The notes beneath the pieces were generated by a model. That model had not been told where the DNA came from and searched no databases. It saw only the letters and a program-made list of their open reading frames with translations. 64,000 bases of DNA from Anthoceros angustus (Eukaryota > Streptophyta > Anthocerotopsida > Anthocerotales > Anthocerotaceae), in the NCBI GenBank assembly GCA_010909165.1, contig MU008207.1, forward strand, positions 186,001 to 250,000, read 5' to 3'. Below are positions 31,336 through 42,763 of the stretch, one piece after another (position 1 is the stretch's first letter; every line of letters begins with the position of its first letter). Made by a program: the position numbers and the translations under genes.

Positions 31336-32190
31336 GAATGAAGAACTAGCCAGTGCTGCTTTCTTCTTCTGAGGGGTGAAAATGGTTGCTTAGCTCCATC
31401 CCTGTTCAAACTGAGCCAGATAAAACGGATCCACCCCCCTTTTCATGACACAAAATTCTGAATTCAGTGAACCTCCTCCTGTATGGAGAGAAGGGAGGGG
31501 CAGCTAGGAGCTGATTGCAGGTGAGACTGCAGGCCATTACTACTTGCAAACCGAGAAGGAAGGGAGAAAGAAGGTGCGGCATCTGCGGAAGGCAATCCCC
31601 CAAGGGTCTTGGGTGGCCAGTCTCTGGACAGAACCTGTAAGCAAGCTATGTGACGATAGCCATCTCCTGGAGGCTCTTGGGTGGCTAGTCGTTGGCGGAA
31701 CCTGTGAGCAAGCTATGTCACGACAGCTATCTCGCTCACGCTGGGGGAGGCTTTGGATCTTGTGGTGCTGACACATGCTAGCATTTCCAATCCCCCTTCT
31801 GCAGTGTCCTGAAGAAGTATACGATCTTGTGCTGGACAGCCGCTTCCATGCTCTTACAGCGAGATAGATGTACGATGCATGTGTTTGAGTGAAGCTGCTT
31901 CCCCTGCTGCAGAAACCCGACAGCAGCACCTACATGGCTGATGAAGGCAAACCACGAGGGATGCCCTCGTGTTGCATACTTGCATACAGAGCAAGGGCTT
32001 CTATACGTCCCAAGCCATACTCGAGTATATCCATCAATCAGGGGGCAGCCTATACCGCCCACCTTCAAGTAACATGAAACGCCTAGCGAGCCGCATTCAA
32101 GCCTCCACAATTGGCTGACATGCTCACCAGGTGTCCCGTGAGTGGAAGGCCTTGAGGACCGCACCAAGACATGTCATCCACTTCCTTCCC
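31336..32190 (+). pseudogene. 3' flank of KP gene with WW-type PPR N-terminal fossil
   Basis: Downstream flank that recurs at 39139-40138. From about 31620 it contains degenerate copies of the N-terminal 'VSKLC..SHL.EAL' segment in two tandem versions, then THASISNPLLQ and a piece matching DLVLDSRFHALT. These correspond to THPCISKSLFCTILK and DLVLGSRVHALT of the WW-type gene at 41.2 kb. Stops and shifts throughout show it is a gene fossil. Confidence 0.65.
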
Positions 32191-33599
32191 CTCACACCCG
32201 AGGCTTTGTCATTTTGCTTTTATCACACCTTTTATTTGGCTTCACACCTGAGGTTTTCTTGGCTTCACACCTGATGTTTTGTAATTTTACTTCGCTTCAC
32301 ACCTAAGGTTTTATCTTATTGGTTGTGCCGTTCTGGAGGGCATGACTCTTGCATTGCTACCAACCGAACTGGAGCGTTGTTTGTTTGGGTGCGCGAATAC
32401 GCAGTTACTCTAGGCTCGAGACGATATTGTGCGGGAATGTGTGGTTTCTTTTTCACTGAATTCCGATTAGAAAATTTGATTCCCAATATGTACTAGGTGG
32501 TACCTAGTCGAGTGGCGGTCTGGGTTTTAAGCGAAAACAATGCGGTGAGCGTCCCCCGTTCGACTACGAAGACTAAAGCCTTTCCTTTTCATGAAACCTG
32601 TTCGACTGCCAAGACTAAAGCCTTTCCTTTTCATGAAATATTGTTGGACAGAGGTTTGTACTTTGGTAAATAAAAACCAAAAACCATCGTCGTACTCTAG
32701 TAAAAAAAAACAAGAAACAAACAACGGTTGAGGCTAACGGTTTAAAAACAAAAGCCTTTAGGATATAAGCTCCTCCTTGAGGCTAGGTTTATACTAGTGT
32801 TTTTTTAAATTAAATAAGTCTTTAGGATATAACCTCCTTTTTGCCGGGCACTTGAGAACGCTTGTGGATCCACCTAATCCACTGATCTCCAAGAGTATTC
32901 GTTGAACAACTTTATAGAGAGAAGTTTACACTTTTCAGAATTAATGAAGGTTGGAGGCTTTGCTCTACTTGGTAGGACAACCGATTAATATCAATATATC
33001 TACATGTTTCAACTACAAAATTCCCATGAACTAATATTAAAATATATTTTTGCACCTTAAGAGGTGATTTAAAATTAGATATTCAAAAGTAAAAAATTAT
33101 AAGGCTCCAAGCGCTGAACTGCGAGGAAATTATCGCGAAATTCTGCATGCCCAAATGAAGGAAAATATAGGGATAGAGGCTGAAAACGAGGAATTGGCAA
33201 GGAGCGGGGTTGGCGGACACGAGATCGAGAGCCACGCTGAAAGAGGGGTACGGAGGAGCGCCCTCTCGCGCGGTTCGAGTCCGGAGGCCACCCTCGCGCG
33301 CTGAGGGCGCGTGCATTCGCTCGAGCTAGCTGCAACTTAGCTGCACTACTAAGCAGCAGCGATGATATGCAGCTAGGCACGCCATGAGCTTAACCACGAG
33401 CTGGAGCAGGGTAGACCATGAGGTCAGCCATGAGGAAAGGCTAGTTTCCAAATAAGAAAGGTTGAATGAAACTATCTTGGCAGGGAACAGGGCTTGTTGA
33501 GGCGACCAAGGCTTGTTTGAGAAACTAGAGCTTGTTTGGGAAACTAGGGCTTGAGTAACACCCCCTTTTCAGTGAGGTGGGGCAGTCACGCAGTTAGCG
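32191..33599. other. Non-coding flank with short tandem repeats
   Basis: No gene. Contains three to four imperfect copies of CTTCACACCTGAGGTTTT (32196-32311), a tandem pair of GACTAAAGCCTTTCCTTTTC (about 32572 and 32613), and two CTTTAGGATATAA blocks (32757, 32820). Parts of it (32390-32415, 32650-32900 and 32950-33350) reappear as inserts at 40.72, 42.01 and 42.38 kb. Confidence 0.7.
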
Positions 33600-34212
33600 A
33601 CAAAAAACATCACCATGCACCAGCACTAGGTCTTGAAGTAGCCCGCCGTCCTTCCACGGCTCGCAGTCAGCACGTTTGCTATTTATTCCAACAAGAGTCT
33701 ACAAGAATACATGAGAGATCAGAGAGAGCTCCCCATCTTTGTCTAAGCTAAAAACTTAGCTCTCTCCCCTCGATCTCCTCCTCAAACAGCTCTCCTCTAG
33801 CATGCTCACACTCTAGGCTCCCAAGGCCTCTAGATACCACAGTCCTATTTTCACTCTAGACATGCTCACACTCCAGGCTCCCAAGGCCTTTAGGCTCCAA
33901 AGTCCTATCCTCATGAGTGTAGCTCCCAATGCTAGGACCTATTCTCACTCTAGACATGCTCACACTCCAGGCTCCCAAGGCCTTTAGGCTCCAAAGTCCT
34001 ATCCTCATGAGTGTAGCTCCCAATGCTAGGATCACAGGATGCTTTTCTAGGGCCAGCCTCATCTCCTTTTATAAGGAGGCTTACATCATTTCCAAAGTAA
34101 GTGCTAAAAGCATACTTTCTTCCTTAAGCCCTAAGCTAAGTCTTACCACCACTACTTACAACTTACTAAACTAGATCCAGGGTTGCATGCCTCTCATGCA
34201 AGGCTTCTTACT
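33600..34212 (-). mobile_element. LTR-like sequence (copy B)
   Basis: Reverse-strand relative of 1069-1780: same GCATGAGAGGCATGCAACCC, GATCTAGTTTAGTAAGTT, CTTAGCTTAGGGCTTAAGG blocks, TATAAA (34068-34073) and CCTAGTGCTG near the end. An internal 94-bp duplication is present (33861/33955). No polyprotein adjoins it, so it may be a solo LTR. AAACTAGAGCTTGTTTGGG occurs on both sides (33522 and 34226 areas), longer than a normal target-site duplication. Small pieces of it are embedded at 45147-45322. Confidence 0.7.
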
Positions 34213-34733
34213 GCTTGTGTAGAAAACTAGAGCTTGTTTGGGGAGGTCTATACTTAGTTCTACATAGGTATATTTTTTAAAAATATTAAAATTTAATAAT
34301 AATATATAGATGTTGAACATATATTTTTTTTAAAACTCACGAAGACTACCTACCTATGTAGTGCAGCCCGGAGGATGTATTCCGGTACATAATTCAGCCA
34401 CAATGGCTGTGGAATCTATAACGGATTCTAACAGAAATATAAAAATTTGGTCTTCCCCTCAGTAGTGGGTTTCAATCCGTATGAGATTGTAGCAGAAATA
34501 CAAAAACTTGGTCTTCTCCTCGGAAAGTGGGGTTTAAGGGATATGATCGCTCAATCCAACATGCTGCTCAAGCAACTGTGGAAAATGCTGCGCGGTTGGC
34601 CCTCAAATAGGAATTCACTTAGTTGAAGTCCGACGAAAAGGAGTAGGTTTTGGAAAGAAATTTTTGGCGAACACCAGCTCCTAGGGCGACTTCGTAAAAG
34701 GGAGCTCAGCAACACTACTTTGCGCAGCGCCCA

Positions 34734-34885
34734 GCAAATGTGAGCTTATCAAACATCAGCTGAAATTTTCTTTGGCTTTCAACGCCGGGCAAATGTGAGC
34801 GTATCAAACATCAGCTGAAGTTTTCTTTGGCTTTCAACGCCGAGCAAATGTGAGCTAATCACATATCAGTTTAAATTTTCTTCTA
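34734..34885. repeat. 55-bp tandem repeat, ~2.7 copies
   Basis: GCAAATGTGAGC marks unit starts at 34734, 34789 and 34844, exactly 55 bp apart. Unit text includes CAAACATCAGCTGAA and TTTTCTTTGGCTTTCAACGC. The same array is copied at about 45620-45770. Confidence 0.9.
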
Positions 34886-34928
34886 CTGCAAAACGGAGAT
34901 CACTCTCTCAAGAGTCCGATAGTAGAAG

Positions 34929-35000
34929 GGGGCATTGCGAGAATCGAACTCACGACCTCTCGCACCCGAAGCGAGAATCATACCACTAGACCAAATGCCC
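34929..35000 (-). tRNA. tRNA-Pro (anticodon CGG)
   Basis: Minus strand: 7-bp acceptor GGGCATT/AATGCCC, D-arm with A-box TGGTCTAGTGG, anticodon stem TCTCGC/GCGAGA around loop TTCGGGT giving anticodon CGG, T-arm with GAGTTCGATTC B-box and paired GUGAG/CUCGC stem (one G-U), discriminator C. 72 nt, no intron; matches the plant nuclear tRNA-Pro consensus except for the T-stem. A TTTT on the coding strand about 35 nt downstream (34893-34890) can end Pol III transcription. An identical copy lies at 45811-45882. Confidence 0.95.
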
Positions 35001-35834
35001 TGACGTAAATTGGAAGAGATAGTTAAAAATTTAATATAGAAAGTTTAGTTTTAATTAAATTTCCGGTCGATTCTGTCCACTTGGACGGACCAAGTCTCCA
35101 GGTGCTGCAGTGTAAGGAGCCCAGAATTCCACTTCCGAGAAAAAGTGTGGGCGGAATTTCCAGATCAATCTGTGGGGGTGGGAAGGAGGGGCAGTCCATG
35201 TCAACAATCCTCACCAACATCAAACACCTTTCAAGCCTCATTCACGCCTCCACACTTGGCTCACATGTTCAGCAGGCGATTCATGCCAAAAAAATTTCCG
35301 CCTTTTCCGCACTGGCCTAATAATTTCGGTCATCCTCCTTTGCCATGACCGTATGTCTGCGCAGACGCACATGCCTTGAGGACTGCACGCAGACATGAAG
35401 AAGAAGAATTTTATTGAAGTCCACTAAGGACGGATTTCCGTCATGGGACTTGGTACATACTTAACAACTTGTACCATGGTTACTTGGCTTGACACCCCAG
35501 GCTCCCAACAAAGCCACAACGAAAAATGAAGCCGGCGGCTGTCCCAAAACTTGCATGGTCTTTTCCCAAGCTGGAATTATGATAGGTGGGTTTAGGCGGT
35601 TTCGTATGCTTCCGGTAGTCATTTCCATGCCCTTTAACAGATGGGCTGTGCACATCAACGAAGAGTCGCACACCAGAAGTCTTCTGACATGCATGTATTT
35701 GGCAACCATGTTGGACTTTGTCTTGATGTCGTTGCCATGGGTAATAGAACACCGTATACACCGTGATGCCAAGTACCTCGGCATCCTGCCATTGCTTGCT
35801 TTACGCCCCATCTTCCGACAGCGGTCCCTGTACG
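35001..35834. other. Upstream region of second KP-type PPR gene
   Basis: No gene recognised. It includes two PPR-like scraps (CGGACCAAGTCTCCAGGTGC at about 35084, and a sequence reading like an E1-region remnant near 35200-35280). The last ~60 bp (CCATCTTCCGACAGCGGTCC..) resemble the region just upstream of the other KP-type starts. Almost the whole segment recurs at 45.95-46.86 kb. Confidence 0.5.
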
Positions 35835-38800
35835 ATGGCCACAGTCTGGAAACCAGACCCGTTTTGGACCCAACAAATTGGTGGAGCTCCCGATCACCTC
35901 GTAGTCTTCGGGAGTCATCCAGCGATGGTCGTCGCCAGGAGCAGGACCACTTGTGGCAACAATTTTTTCTGGCCCCTACTATGTGGTGGGACAACAGACG
36001 AGATAAGAAGAGCTCCCGTTCGCCTGACTTCCGGCAGAAGGGGTCCGGCGAGGTCCTGTGGTAAGCAGCATGCTCAAGCCAGCTTGGGTTGATGAGCAGC
36101 TCGTTTCTTTGGATATGCAGATGGGTCATGGTGCCTCTCCTTCCAAGTCCAGCTCTCCTGATAAGCCTGAGCCTAGCAGGCCTGCAGGATTGGAGATGAG
36201 CGTCGTAACGGCTGTAACCGTGAGCACATTATGCCAGCAGGGGAAGCTTGCTGAGGCAGTTGGAGCCCTGGAATCTCTGGGGCAGCCAAACTCTGGTATT
36301 TCTCAGTCTGTGTTCTACACTGTGCTAAAGCTGTGTGCAGCCAAGAAGGATCTCGTAGTGGGGCGACGGGTTCATGACCTCGTGGTCAAACTTGGGTACG
36401 AGTCGGATGCATACTTTGGAAACCATATCTTGCGCATGTATGCATGTGGAGGTAGGCTGCAGGAGGCCATGGATGTGTTCACCAGGGTGGGAAAACCAAA
36501 TGCCTTCATATGGTTTTCCATTATCTCTGCACATGCCAAGCATGGGAAACTCAATGAAGCCATACAACTGTACCATGAGGTGCGTAGGTCAGGAGTGAAG
36601 GCGGATGCTCACGTCTTTGTAGCTGCCCTTCAAGCTTGTGCATTTGCCGCCGACTTGGAATCTGGCAGAGAAGTGCACTGTGATGTGTTGCAAAGTCGGA
36701 TTCCTCCCAACTTGTTTGTTGGAAACTGCCTGGTGGACATGTAATGTGGCGAACTGGAAGATGCACGCCGGGGCTTTGACAGCTTGACCACAAAGGATGT
36801 GGTGACATGGGCGGCCCTGATTGGTGGGTATGCACAGCAAGGGCTCGGCCAAGAGGCGCTGGTACTGTATGGACAAATGGAGCAAGACGGCCTAATTTTG
36901 GCTGACCGTGTTACTTTTTCTTGCCTTCTGAAGGCCTGTGCAAGCACTGGTGACTTGCAGAAGGGCATGCACCTGCACTCACGCATCATGGAAGAAGGCC
37001 TGTGCAAGCACTGGTTCCTTACAGAGGGGCAGGCAGCTGCACTCACAAATTGTGGGAACTGAAGATGCACGGTTTTGACAGCTTGGTCACAAAGATGTGG
37101 TGACATGGACGTCCCTGATTGCTGGGTATGCAAATCATGGGTTTGACACAGGCGCTTGTTCTGTATGGACAAATGGAGGAGGGCCTGATTGTGGCTGATC
37201 TTTTTACTTTTCTTGCCTTCTGAAGGCCTGTGCAAGGCTGGTGCCTTACAGAAGGGCAGGCAGCTGCACTCACAGATTGTGAAAGAGGACAGCTGCATGA
37301 CATGGTGTTGGGCAACTGCCTGGTGGACATGTATGCAAAATGTGGTGAACTGGAAGATGCACGCCAGGTTTTGACAGCTTGGCAAAGGATGTGGTGACAT
37401 GGACAGCCCTGATTGCTGGGTATGCACAGCAAGGGCTCGGCCAAGAGGCTCTTGTTCTGTATGGACAAATGGAGGAGGGCCTGATTTTGGCTAACCATGT
37501 TACTTTTGCTTGCCTTCTGAAGGCCTGTGCAAGCACTGGTGCCAGAAGGGCAGGCAGCTGCACTCCCAGATTGTCGAAAGAGGACTGCTGGATACAACAT
37601 AGTGTTGGGCAACTGCCTGGTGGACATGTATGCAAAATGTGGTGAACTGGAAGATGCACGCCAGGTTTTGACAGCTTGCCAGAAAGGATGTGGTGACATG
37701 GACAGCCCTGATTGCTGGGTATGCACAGCAAGGCTCGGCCAAGAGGCGCTTGTTCTGTATGGACAAATGGAGCAAGAGGGTCATTTTGGCTAACGATGTA
37801 CTTTTGCTTGCCTTCTGAAGGCCTGTGCAAGCACTGGTTCCTTACAGAGGGGCAGGCAGCTGCACTCACAAATTGTGGAAAGGGGACTGCTAGACATTCG
37901 ACAACTTGGCCACAAAAAGTGTGGTGACATGGAATGCCCTGATTGCTGGATATACAGATCAAGGGCTGGGTCACGAGGCGCTTCTTCTGTATGGAGAAAT
38001 GGAACAGGAGGGCCTGATTATGGCTAATGATGTTACTTTTGCTTGCCTTCTGAAGGCCTGTGCAAGCACTGGTGCCTTACAAAGAGGCAGGCAGCTGCAC
38101 TCACATACTGTCGAAAGGGGACTGCTAGGTACCATACTTGTTGGCACCTGCCTGGGACATGTATGCAAAATGTGGCGATGTGGGCACTGCACGCCAGGTT
38201 TTTGACAGCTTGGCCACCAAGGATGTGGTGACATGGACGACCCTGATATCTGGGTATGGTGCTTGTGATGAAGGGCACAACGCACTAGCTTGTTTTGAGG
38301 AGATGTTAGTTGCTGGTATCCAGCCTAATGATGCTACGTTCACTTGCCTTTTAGAAGCATGCAGTTATGGAGGACTGTTGGATGAGGGTCGTATGCACTT
38401 TGGGTCCATGGCTGAACAGCATGGTATCAAACCTACTGCTGAGCACTACAATTGCATGAATGATCTTCTTGGGCGTGCAGGCCATTTAGATGAGGCTGAG
38501 AACATGCTTTTGTCATGTGAGGGCCAGAGTAATGTTGTGGGATTGACGTCTTTGCTGAATTCCTGCAAAAGTCACGGGGATATTGAGAGAGCGAGACGTT
38601 GTTTTGAGAGTCTGGTTAGTCTGGAGCCTCAGAGTGCATCCGCGTATGTGCTCATGGCCAATGCCTATGCAATGCAGGTAGGTGGACTGACGTAGGGAGG
38701 ATTGAAAAACAGAGAATGTCAGCAAGAGCTAGTCAGAAACCTGCTGTGGCGGGTATTGAGGTTAAGGATCAGGTACATACATTTGTAGTGGGAGATACGA

Positions 38801-39138
38801 GAGAAGATATTGCACTCAAGGTAGAGAGCACGAATGCACGTCTGAAGGAAGAAAGAGGCCACGTACCCCACACGAAGTTGGAGTTGAAGCCACTGGCTGA
38901 GAAGGAAAAGGACGACGCGCTTTGCGGGCATGCTGAGAAGCTAGCTTTGGCGTTCGGTCTCTTGAATACGCCGAGTGGCACACCGCTGGTGGTAACAAAG
39001 AATCTGCGCATGTGCAGTGACTGCCACAGCTCCACGGAGATCATGTCTAGGATTGAAAGCAGGGACATCGTGGTGAGGGATGGGTACCGTGTGCATCGAT
39101 TCGCCGATGGTTGTTGCAGTTGTGAGGGTCGATCGTGA
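35835..39138 (+). pseudogene. Second KP-type PPR-DYW gene, ending GRS; broken
   Basis: Paralogue of 27718-31335 with many substitutions. ATG at 35835 opens MATVWKPDPFWT, but the frame shifts before the PDF motif (HLWQQFFLAPTMWWDNR, about 35947-36062), where TGGTAAGCAGC replaces TGGTTAAACAGC and makes a stop. From 36070 to 36744 one clean frame encodes the start of the PPR array. A deletion at 36740 (GACATGTAATGTGG for GACATGTATGCAAAATGTGG) ends it. 36.75-38.2 kb is a run of shortened modules with many single-base losses. 38216-39138 is nearly clean again: IEHYNCM-like E region (EHYNCMND), KPAVAGIEV, LCGHAEKLALA, CSDCH, CSC and GRS end. The middle is part of the patchwork, so the true gene may be intact elsewhere or in reads. 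Confidence 0.8.
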
Positions 39139-40138
39139 GAATGAAGAACTAGCCAGTGCTGCTTTCTTCTTCTGAGGGTGAAAATGGTTGCTTAGCTCCA
39201 TCCCTGTTCAAACTGAGCCAGATAAAACGGATCCACCCCTTTTCATGACACAAAATTCTGAATTCAGTGAACCTCCTCCTGTATGGAGAGAAGGGAGGGC
39301 AGCTAGGAGCTGATTGCAGGTGAGACTGCAGGCCATTACTACTTGCAAACCGAGAAGGAAGGAGAAAGAAGGTGCAGCATCTGCGGAAGGCAATCCCCAA
39401 AGGGTCTTGGGTGGCCAGTCTCTGGACAGAACCTGTAAGCAAGCTATGTGACGATAGCCATCTCCTGGAGGCTCTTGGGTGGCTAGTCGTTGGCGGAACC
39501 TGTGAGCAAGCTATGTCACGACAGCTATCTCGCTCACGCTGGGGAGGCTTTGGAACTGGTGGTGCTAACACACCTTGCATTTCAAATCCCTCTTCTGCAC
39601 TATCCTGAAGAGATGTGCGGTCAGCAAGGATCTTGTGGTGCTGACACATGCTAGCATTTCCAATCCCCTTCTGCAGTGTCCTGAAGAGATGTGCGGTCAG
39701 CAAGGATCTTGTGCTGGACAGCCGCTTCCATGCTCTTACAGTGAAACAGGGTACCGGTCAGACACGTTCCTGGGCAACCACGTCCTGCGGATGTATGCTT
39801 CTCATGGCAAGTTGCAGCACATGATGCATGTGTTTTGAGTGAAGCTGCTTCCCTGCTGCAGAAACCCGACAGCAGCACCTACATGGCTGATGAAGGCAAC
39901 CACGAGGGATGCCCTCGTGTTGCATACTTGCATACAGAGCAAGGGCTTCTATACGTCCCAAGCCATACTCAGTATATCCATCAATCAGGGGGCAGCCTAT
40001 ACCGCCCACCTTCAAGTAACATGAAACGCCTAGCGAGCCGCATTCAAGCCTCCACAATTGGCTGACATGCTCACCAGGTGTCCCGTGAGTGGAAGGCCTT
40101 GAGGACCGCACCAAGACATGTCATCCACTTCCTTCCCC
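39139..40138 (+). repeat. Second copy of 31336-32190 flank with PPR insert
   Basis: Same 3' flank as after the first KP gene, with losses such as GAGGGTGAAAAT for GAGGGGTGAAAAT. A WW-type PPR fragment (GGAACTGGTGGTGCTAACAC..) is spliced in near 39550-39830. The flank switches to WW-type gene sequence at CCTCACACCC (40134-40143). Confidence 0.8.
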
Positions 40139-40723
40139 TCACACCCATTGAACAACTTGGGTGCATTCTCTGCCATGCCCGGCCTGCAGGTTACCACCAT
40201 GGGCGAGTAACGCCTGAAACTGTGAGCAAGCTATGTCATGACGGCCATCTCGCTCAGGCTGTGGAGGCTTTGGAACTGGTGGTGCTAACACACCTTGCAT
40301 TTCAAATCCCTCTTCTGCACTATCCTGAAGAGATGTGCGGTCAGCAAGGATCTTGTGCTGGGTAGCCGCGTCCATGCTCTTACAGTGAAACAGGGTACCA
40401 GGTCAGACACGTTCCTGGGCAACCACGTCCTGCGGATGTATGCTTCTCATGGCAAGTTGCAGCACATGATGCATGTATTTGAAGGCCTGGCCGAACCGGA
40501 TGCCTTCACCTGGTCTGCCGTCATTTCTGCCCATGTTAGGCATCGACGAGACGAGCAGGCCATTCAACTGTATCAGCGAATGCGGACCACGTCCGTGTGA
40601 AGCCCGATGGGCATGTAATTGTGGCAGCCCTTCAGGCTTGTGCAAGGGCCTCGGACTTGGAAACTGGGCAGCAGGTGCATGCCGACGTGTTGGCCAGCGG
40701 CGTGGAGCCTGATCTGTTTGTTT
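40139..40723 (+). pseudogene. WW-type PPR gene C, fragment 1
   Basis: N-terminal part (VSKLCHDGHLAQAVEALEL.. to LASGVEPDLFV) of the gene seen more fully at 40974-42010. It carries frame-breaking losses (CACCTTGCATTTCAAA for CACCCTTGCATTTCCAAA). It ends inside TGTTTGTTT (40715-40723), where the sequence jumps to non-coding flank text known from 32390 (GGGTGCGCGAATACGCAG). Confidence 0.8.
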
Positions 40724-40785
40724 GGGTGCGCGAATACGCAGTTACTCTAGGCTCGTCGCTGAACATCTGCATCTGCGCATGTACG

Positions 40786-42010
40786 GATCTGTTTCTATAT
40801 TGAAAGCAGCAGTAAATCCCTGCACAAGCTTCTGCTGCTTGAGCTGCGCTGGGAAGCCGGGTCCATCGTATGTCTTCTATTGAGGGCGGCCGTTCGATCA
40901 GCCATTGGAGTTGGCATTGTCGTTGGAGTACAACATCTAGGAGGCTCATCTGATCAGTGTGCGCGAGCGAGCGATGGCTGGCTGTGTGTGCTATGCCTGG
41001 AAGAGTCTCTTGCGCTGGTGGGACTCCAAAGAAGTGACCACCTATTGTTGGGCAAGCGCACAACCAAGTCGGGTGCGGTCGAAGTGGATGTTTCCTGTCT
41101 GGAGATGGCTCTTCCAGCGAGGGTGGTGGTGCTCGCTGCCAGGAGGAGCAGTGGGCACAGGCAACTCCAAGGAGTCCTCACACCCATTGAACAACTTGGG
41201 TGCATTCTCTGCCATGCCCGGCCTGCATGGGCGAGTAACGCCTGAAACTGTGAGCAAGCTATGTCATGACGGCCATCTCGCTCAGGCTGTGGAGGCTTTG
41301 GAACTGGTGGTGCTAACACACCCTTGCATTTCCAAATCCCTCTTCTGCACTATCCTGAAGAGATGTGCGGTCAGCAAGGATCTTGTGCTGGGTAGCCGCG
41401 TCCATGCTCTTACAGTGAAACAGGGGTACCGGTCAGACACGTTCCTGGGCAACCACGTCCTGCGGATGTATGCTTCTCATGGCAAGTTGCAGCACATGAT
41501 GCATGTATTTGAAGGCCTGGCCGAACCGGATGCCTTCACCTGGTCTGCCGTCATTTCTGCCCATGTTAGGCATCGACGAGACGAGCAGGCCATTCAACTG
41601 TATCAGCGAATGCGGACCACGTCCCGTGTGAAGCCCGATGGGCATGTAATTGTGGCAGCCCTTCAGGCTTGTGCAAGGGCCTCGGACTTGGAAACTGGGC
41701 AGCAGGTGCATGCCGACGTGTTGGCCAGCGGCGTGGAGCCTGATCTGTTTGTTTCAAGTTGCTTGGTTGCCATGTATGCCAAGTGTGGCAGCTTGGAGGA
41801 TGCTCAGGCCGTGTTTGATGCTCTTGGTGAAAAGAACGTGGTGACATGGACTGCCATGATAGCAGGATATGCCCAGCAGGGCAGGGGCCACCAAGCCCTT
41901 CACCTCTACACTGCAATGGAAGAAGGAGGCATGGCCGTACCCGATTCCATCACCTTTGTGTGCCTCCTGCAGGCATGTGCAAGTGTGGGAACCCCAGCTT
42001 TGGACAGAGG
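40786..42010 (+). pseudogene. WW-type PPR gene C, N-terminal fragment with longest frame
   Basis: ATG at 40974 opens a frame to 42029: MAGCVCYAWKSLLRWWDS, a Trp/Arg-rich leader plausible as an organelle-targeting peptide, then HGRVTPETVSKLCHDGHL and four to five PPR motifs to VGTPALDRG. In the other copies (40.19, 42.29, 43.17, 55.65 kb) the leader-PPR joint has 11 extra bases (CTGCAGGTTACCACCATGGG instead of CTGCATGGG) and stops at once, so this copy is the only one with leader and PPRs in frame. At TTGGACAGAGG (42000-42010) it switches to flank sequence from 32646. The C-terminal half is at 43.95-45.15 and 57.64-59.17 kb. Confidence 0.75.
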
Positions 42011-42763
42011 TTTGTACTTTGGTAAATAAAACCAAAACCATCGTCGTACTCTAGTAAAAAAAAAACAAGAAATAAACAGTTGAGGCTAACGGTTTAAAAA
42101 CAAAAGCCTTTAGGATATAAGCTCCTCCTTGAGGCTAGGTTTTATACTAGTGTTTTTAAATTAAATAAGTCTTTAGGATATAACCTCCTTTTGCGGGCAC
42201 TTGAGAACGCTTGTGGATCCACCTAATCCACTGATCTCCAAGAGTATTCGTTGAACAACTTGGGTGCATTCTCTGCCATGCCCGGCCTGCAGGTTACCAC
42301 CATGGGCGAGTAACGCCTGAAACTGTGAGCAAGCTATGTCATGACGGCCATCTCGCTCAGGCTGTGGAGGCTTTGCTCTACTTGGTAGGACAACCGATTA
42401 ATATCAATATATCTACATGTTTCAACTACAAAATTCCATGAACTAATATTAAAATATATTTTGCACCAGAGGTGATTTAAAATTAGATATTCAAAAGTAA
42501 AAATTATAAGGCTCAAGCGCTGAACTGCGAGAAATTATCGCGAAATTCTGCATGCCCAAATGAAGGAAAATATAGGGATAGAGGCTGAAAACGAGGAATT
42601 GGCAAGGAGCAGGGTTGGCGGACACGAGATCGAGAGCCACGCTGAAAGAGGGGTACGGAGGAGCGCCCTCTCGCGCGGTTCGAGTCCGAGGCCACCCTCG
42701 CGCGCTGAGGGCGCGTGCATTCGCTCGAGCTAGCTGCAACTTAGCTGCACTACTAAGCAGCAG
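42011..42763. repeat. Copied 32.65-33.35 kb flank with a PPR insert
   Basis: 42011-42261 copies 32656-32910 with shortened runs (AAAACCAAAACC for AAAAACCAAAAACC). 42262-42375 is gene C text. 42376-42763 resumes the flank at 32960. The joints are TTGAACAACTT (42251-42261), TGGAGGCTTTG (42365-42375) and AAGCAGCAG (42755-42763), each present at both source sites. Confidence 0.88.

Noticed and set aside
35489-35834. Continuation of the KP gene frame upstream of its ATG (MTPQAPNKATTKNE..)
   Set aside because: No resemblance to the other KP gene starts; the conserved start is the MATVW..DP.WT codon at 35835.
36630-38285. Antisense frames of up to 265 residues with Ser/His-rich repeats
   Set aside because: Reverse strand of broken KP-type PPR modules.
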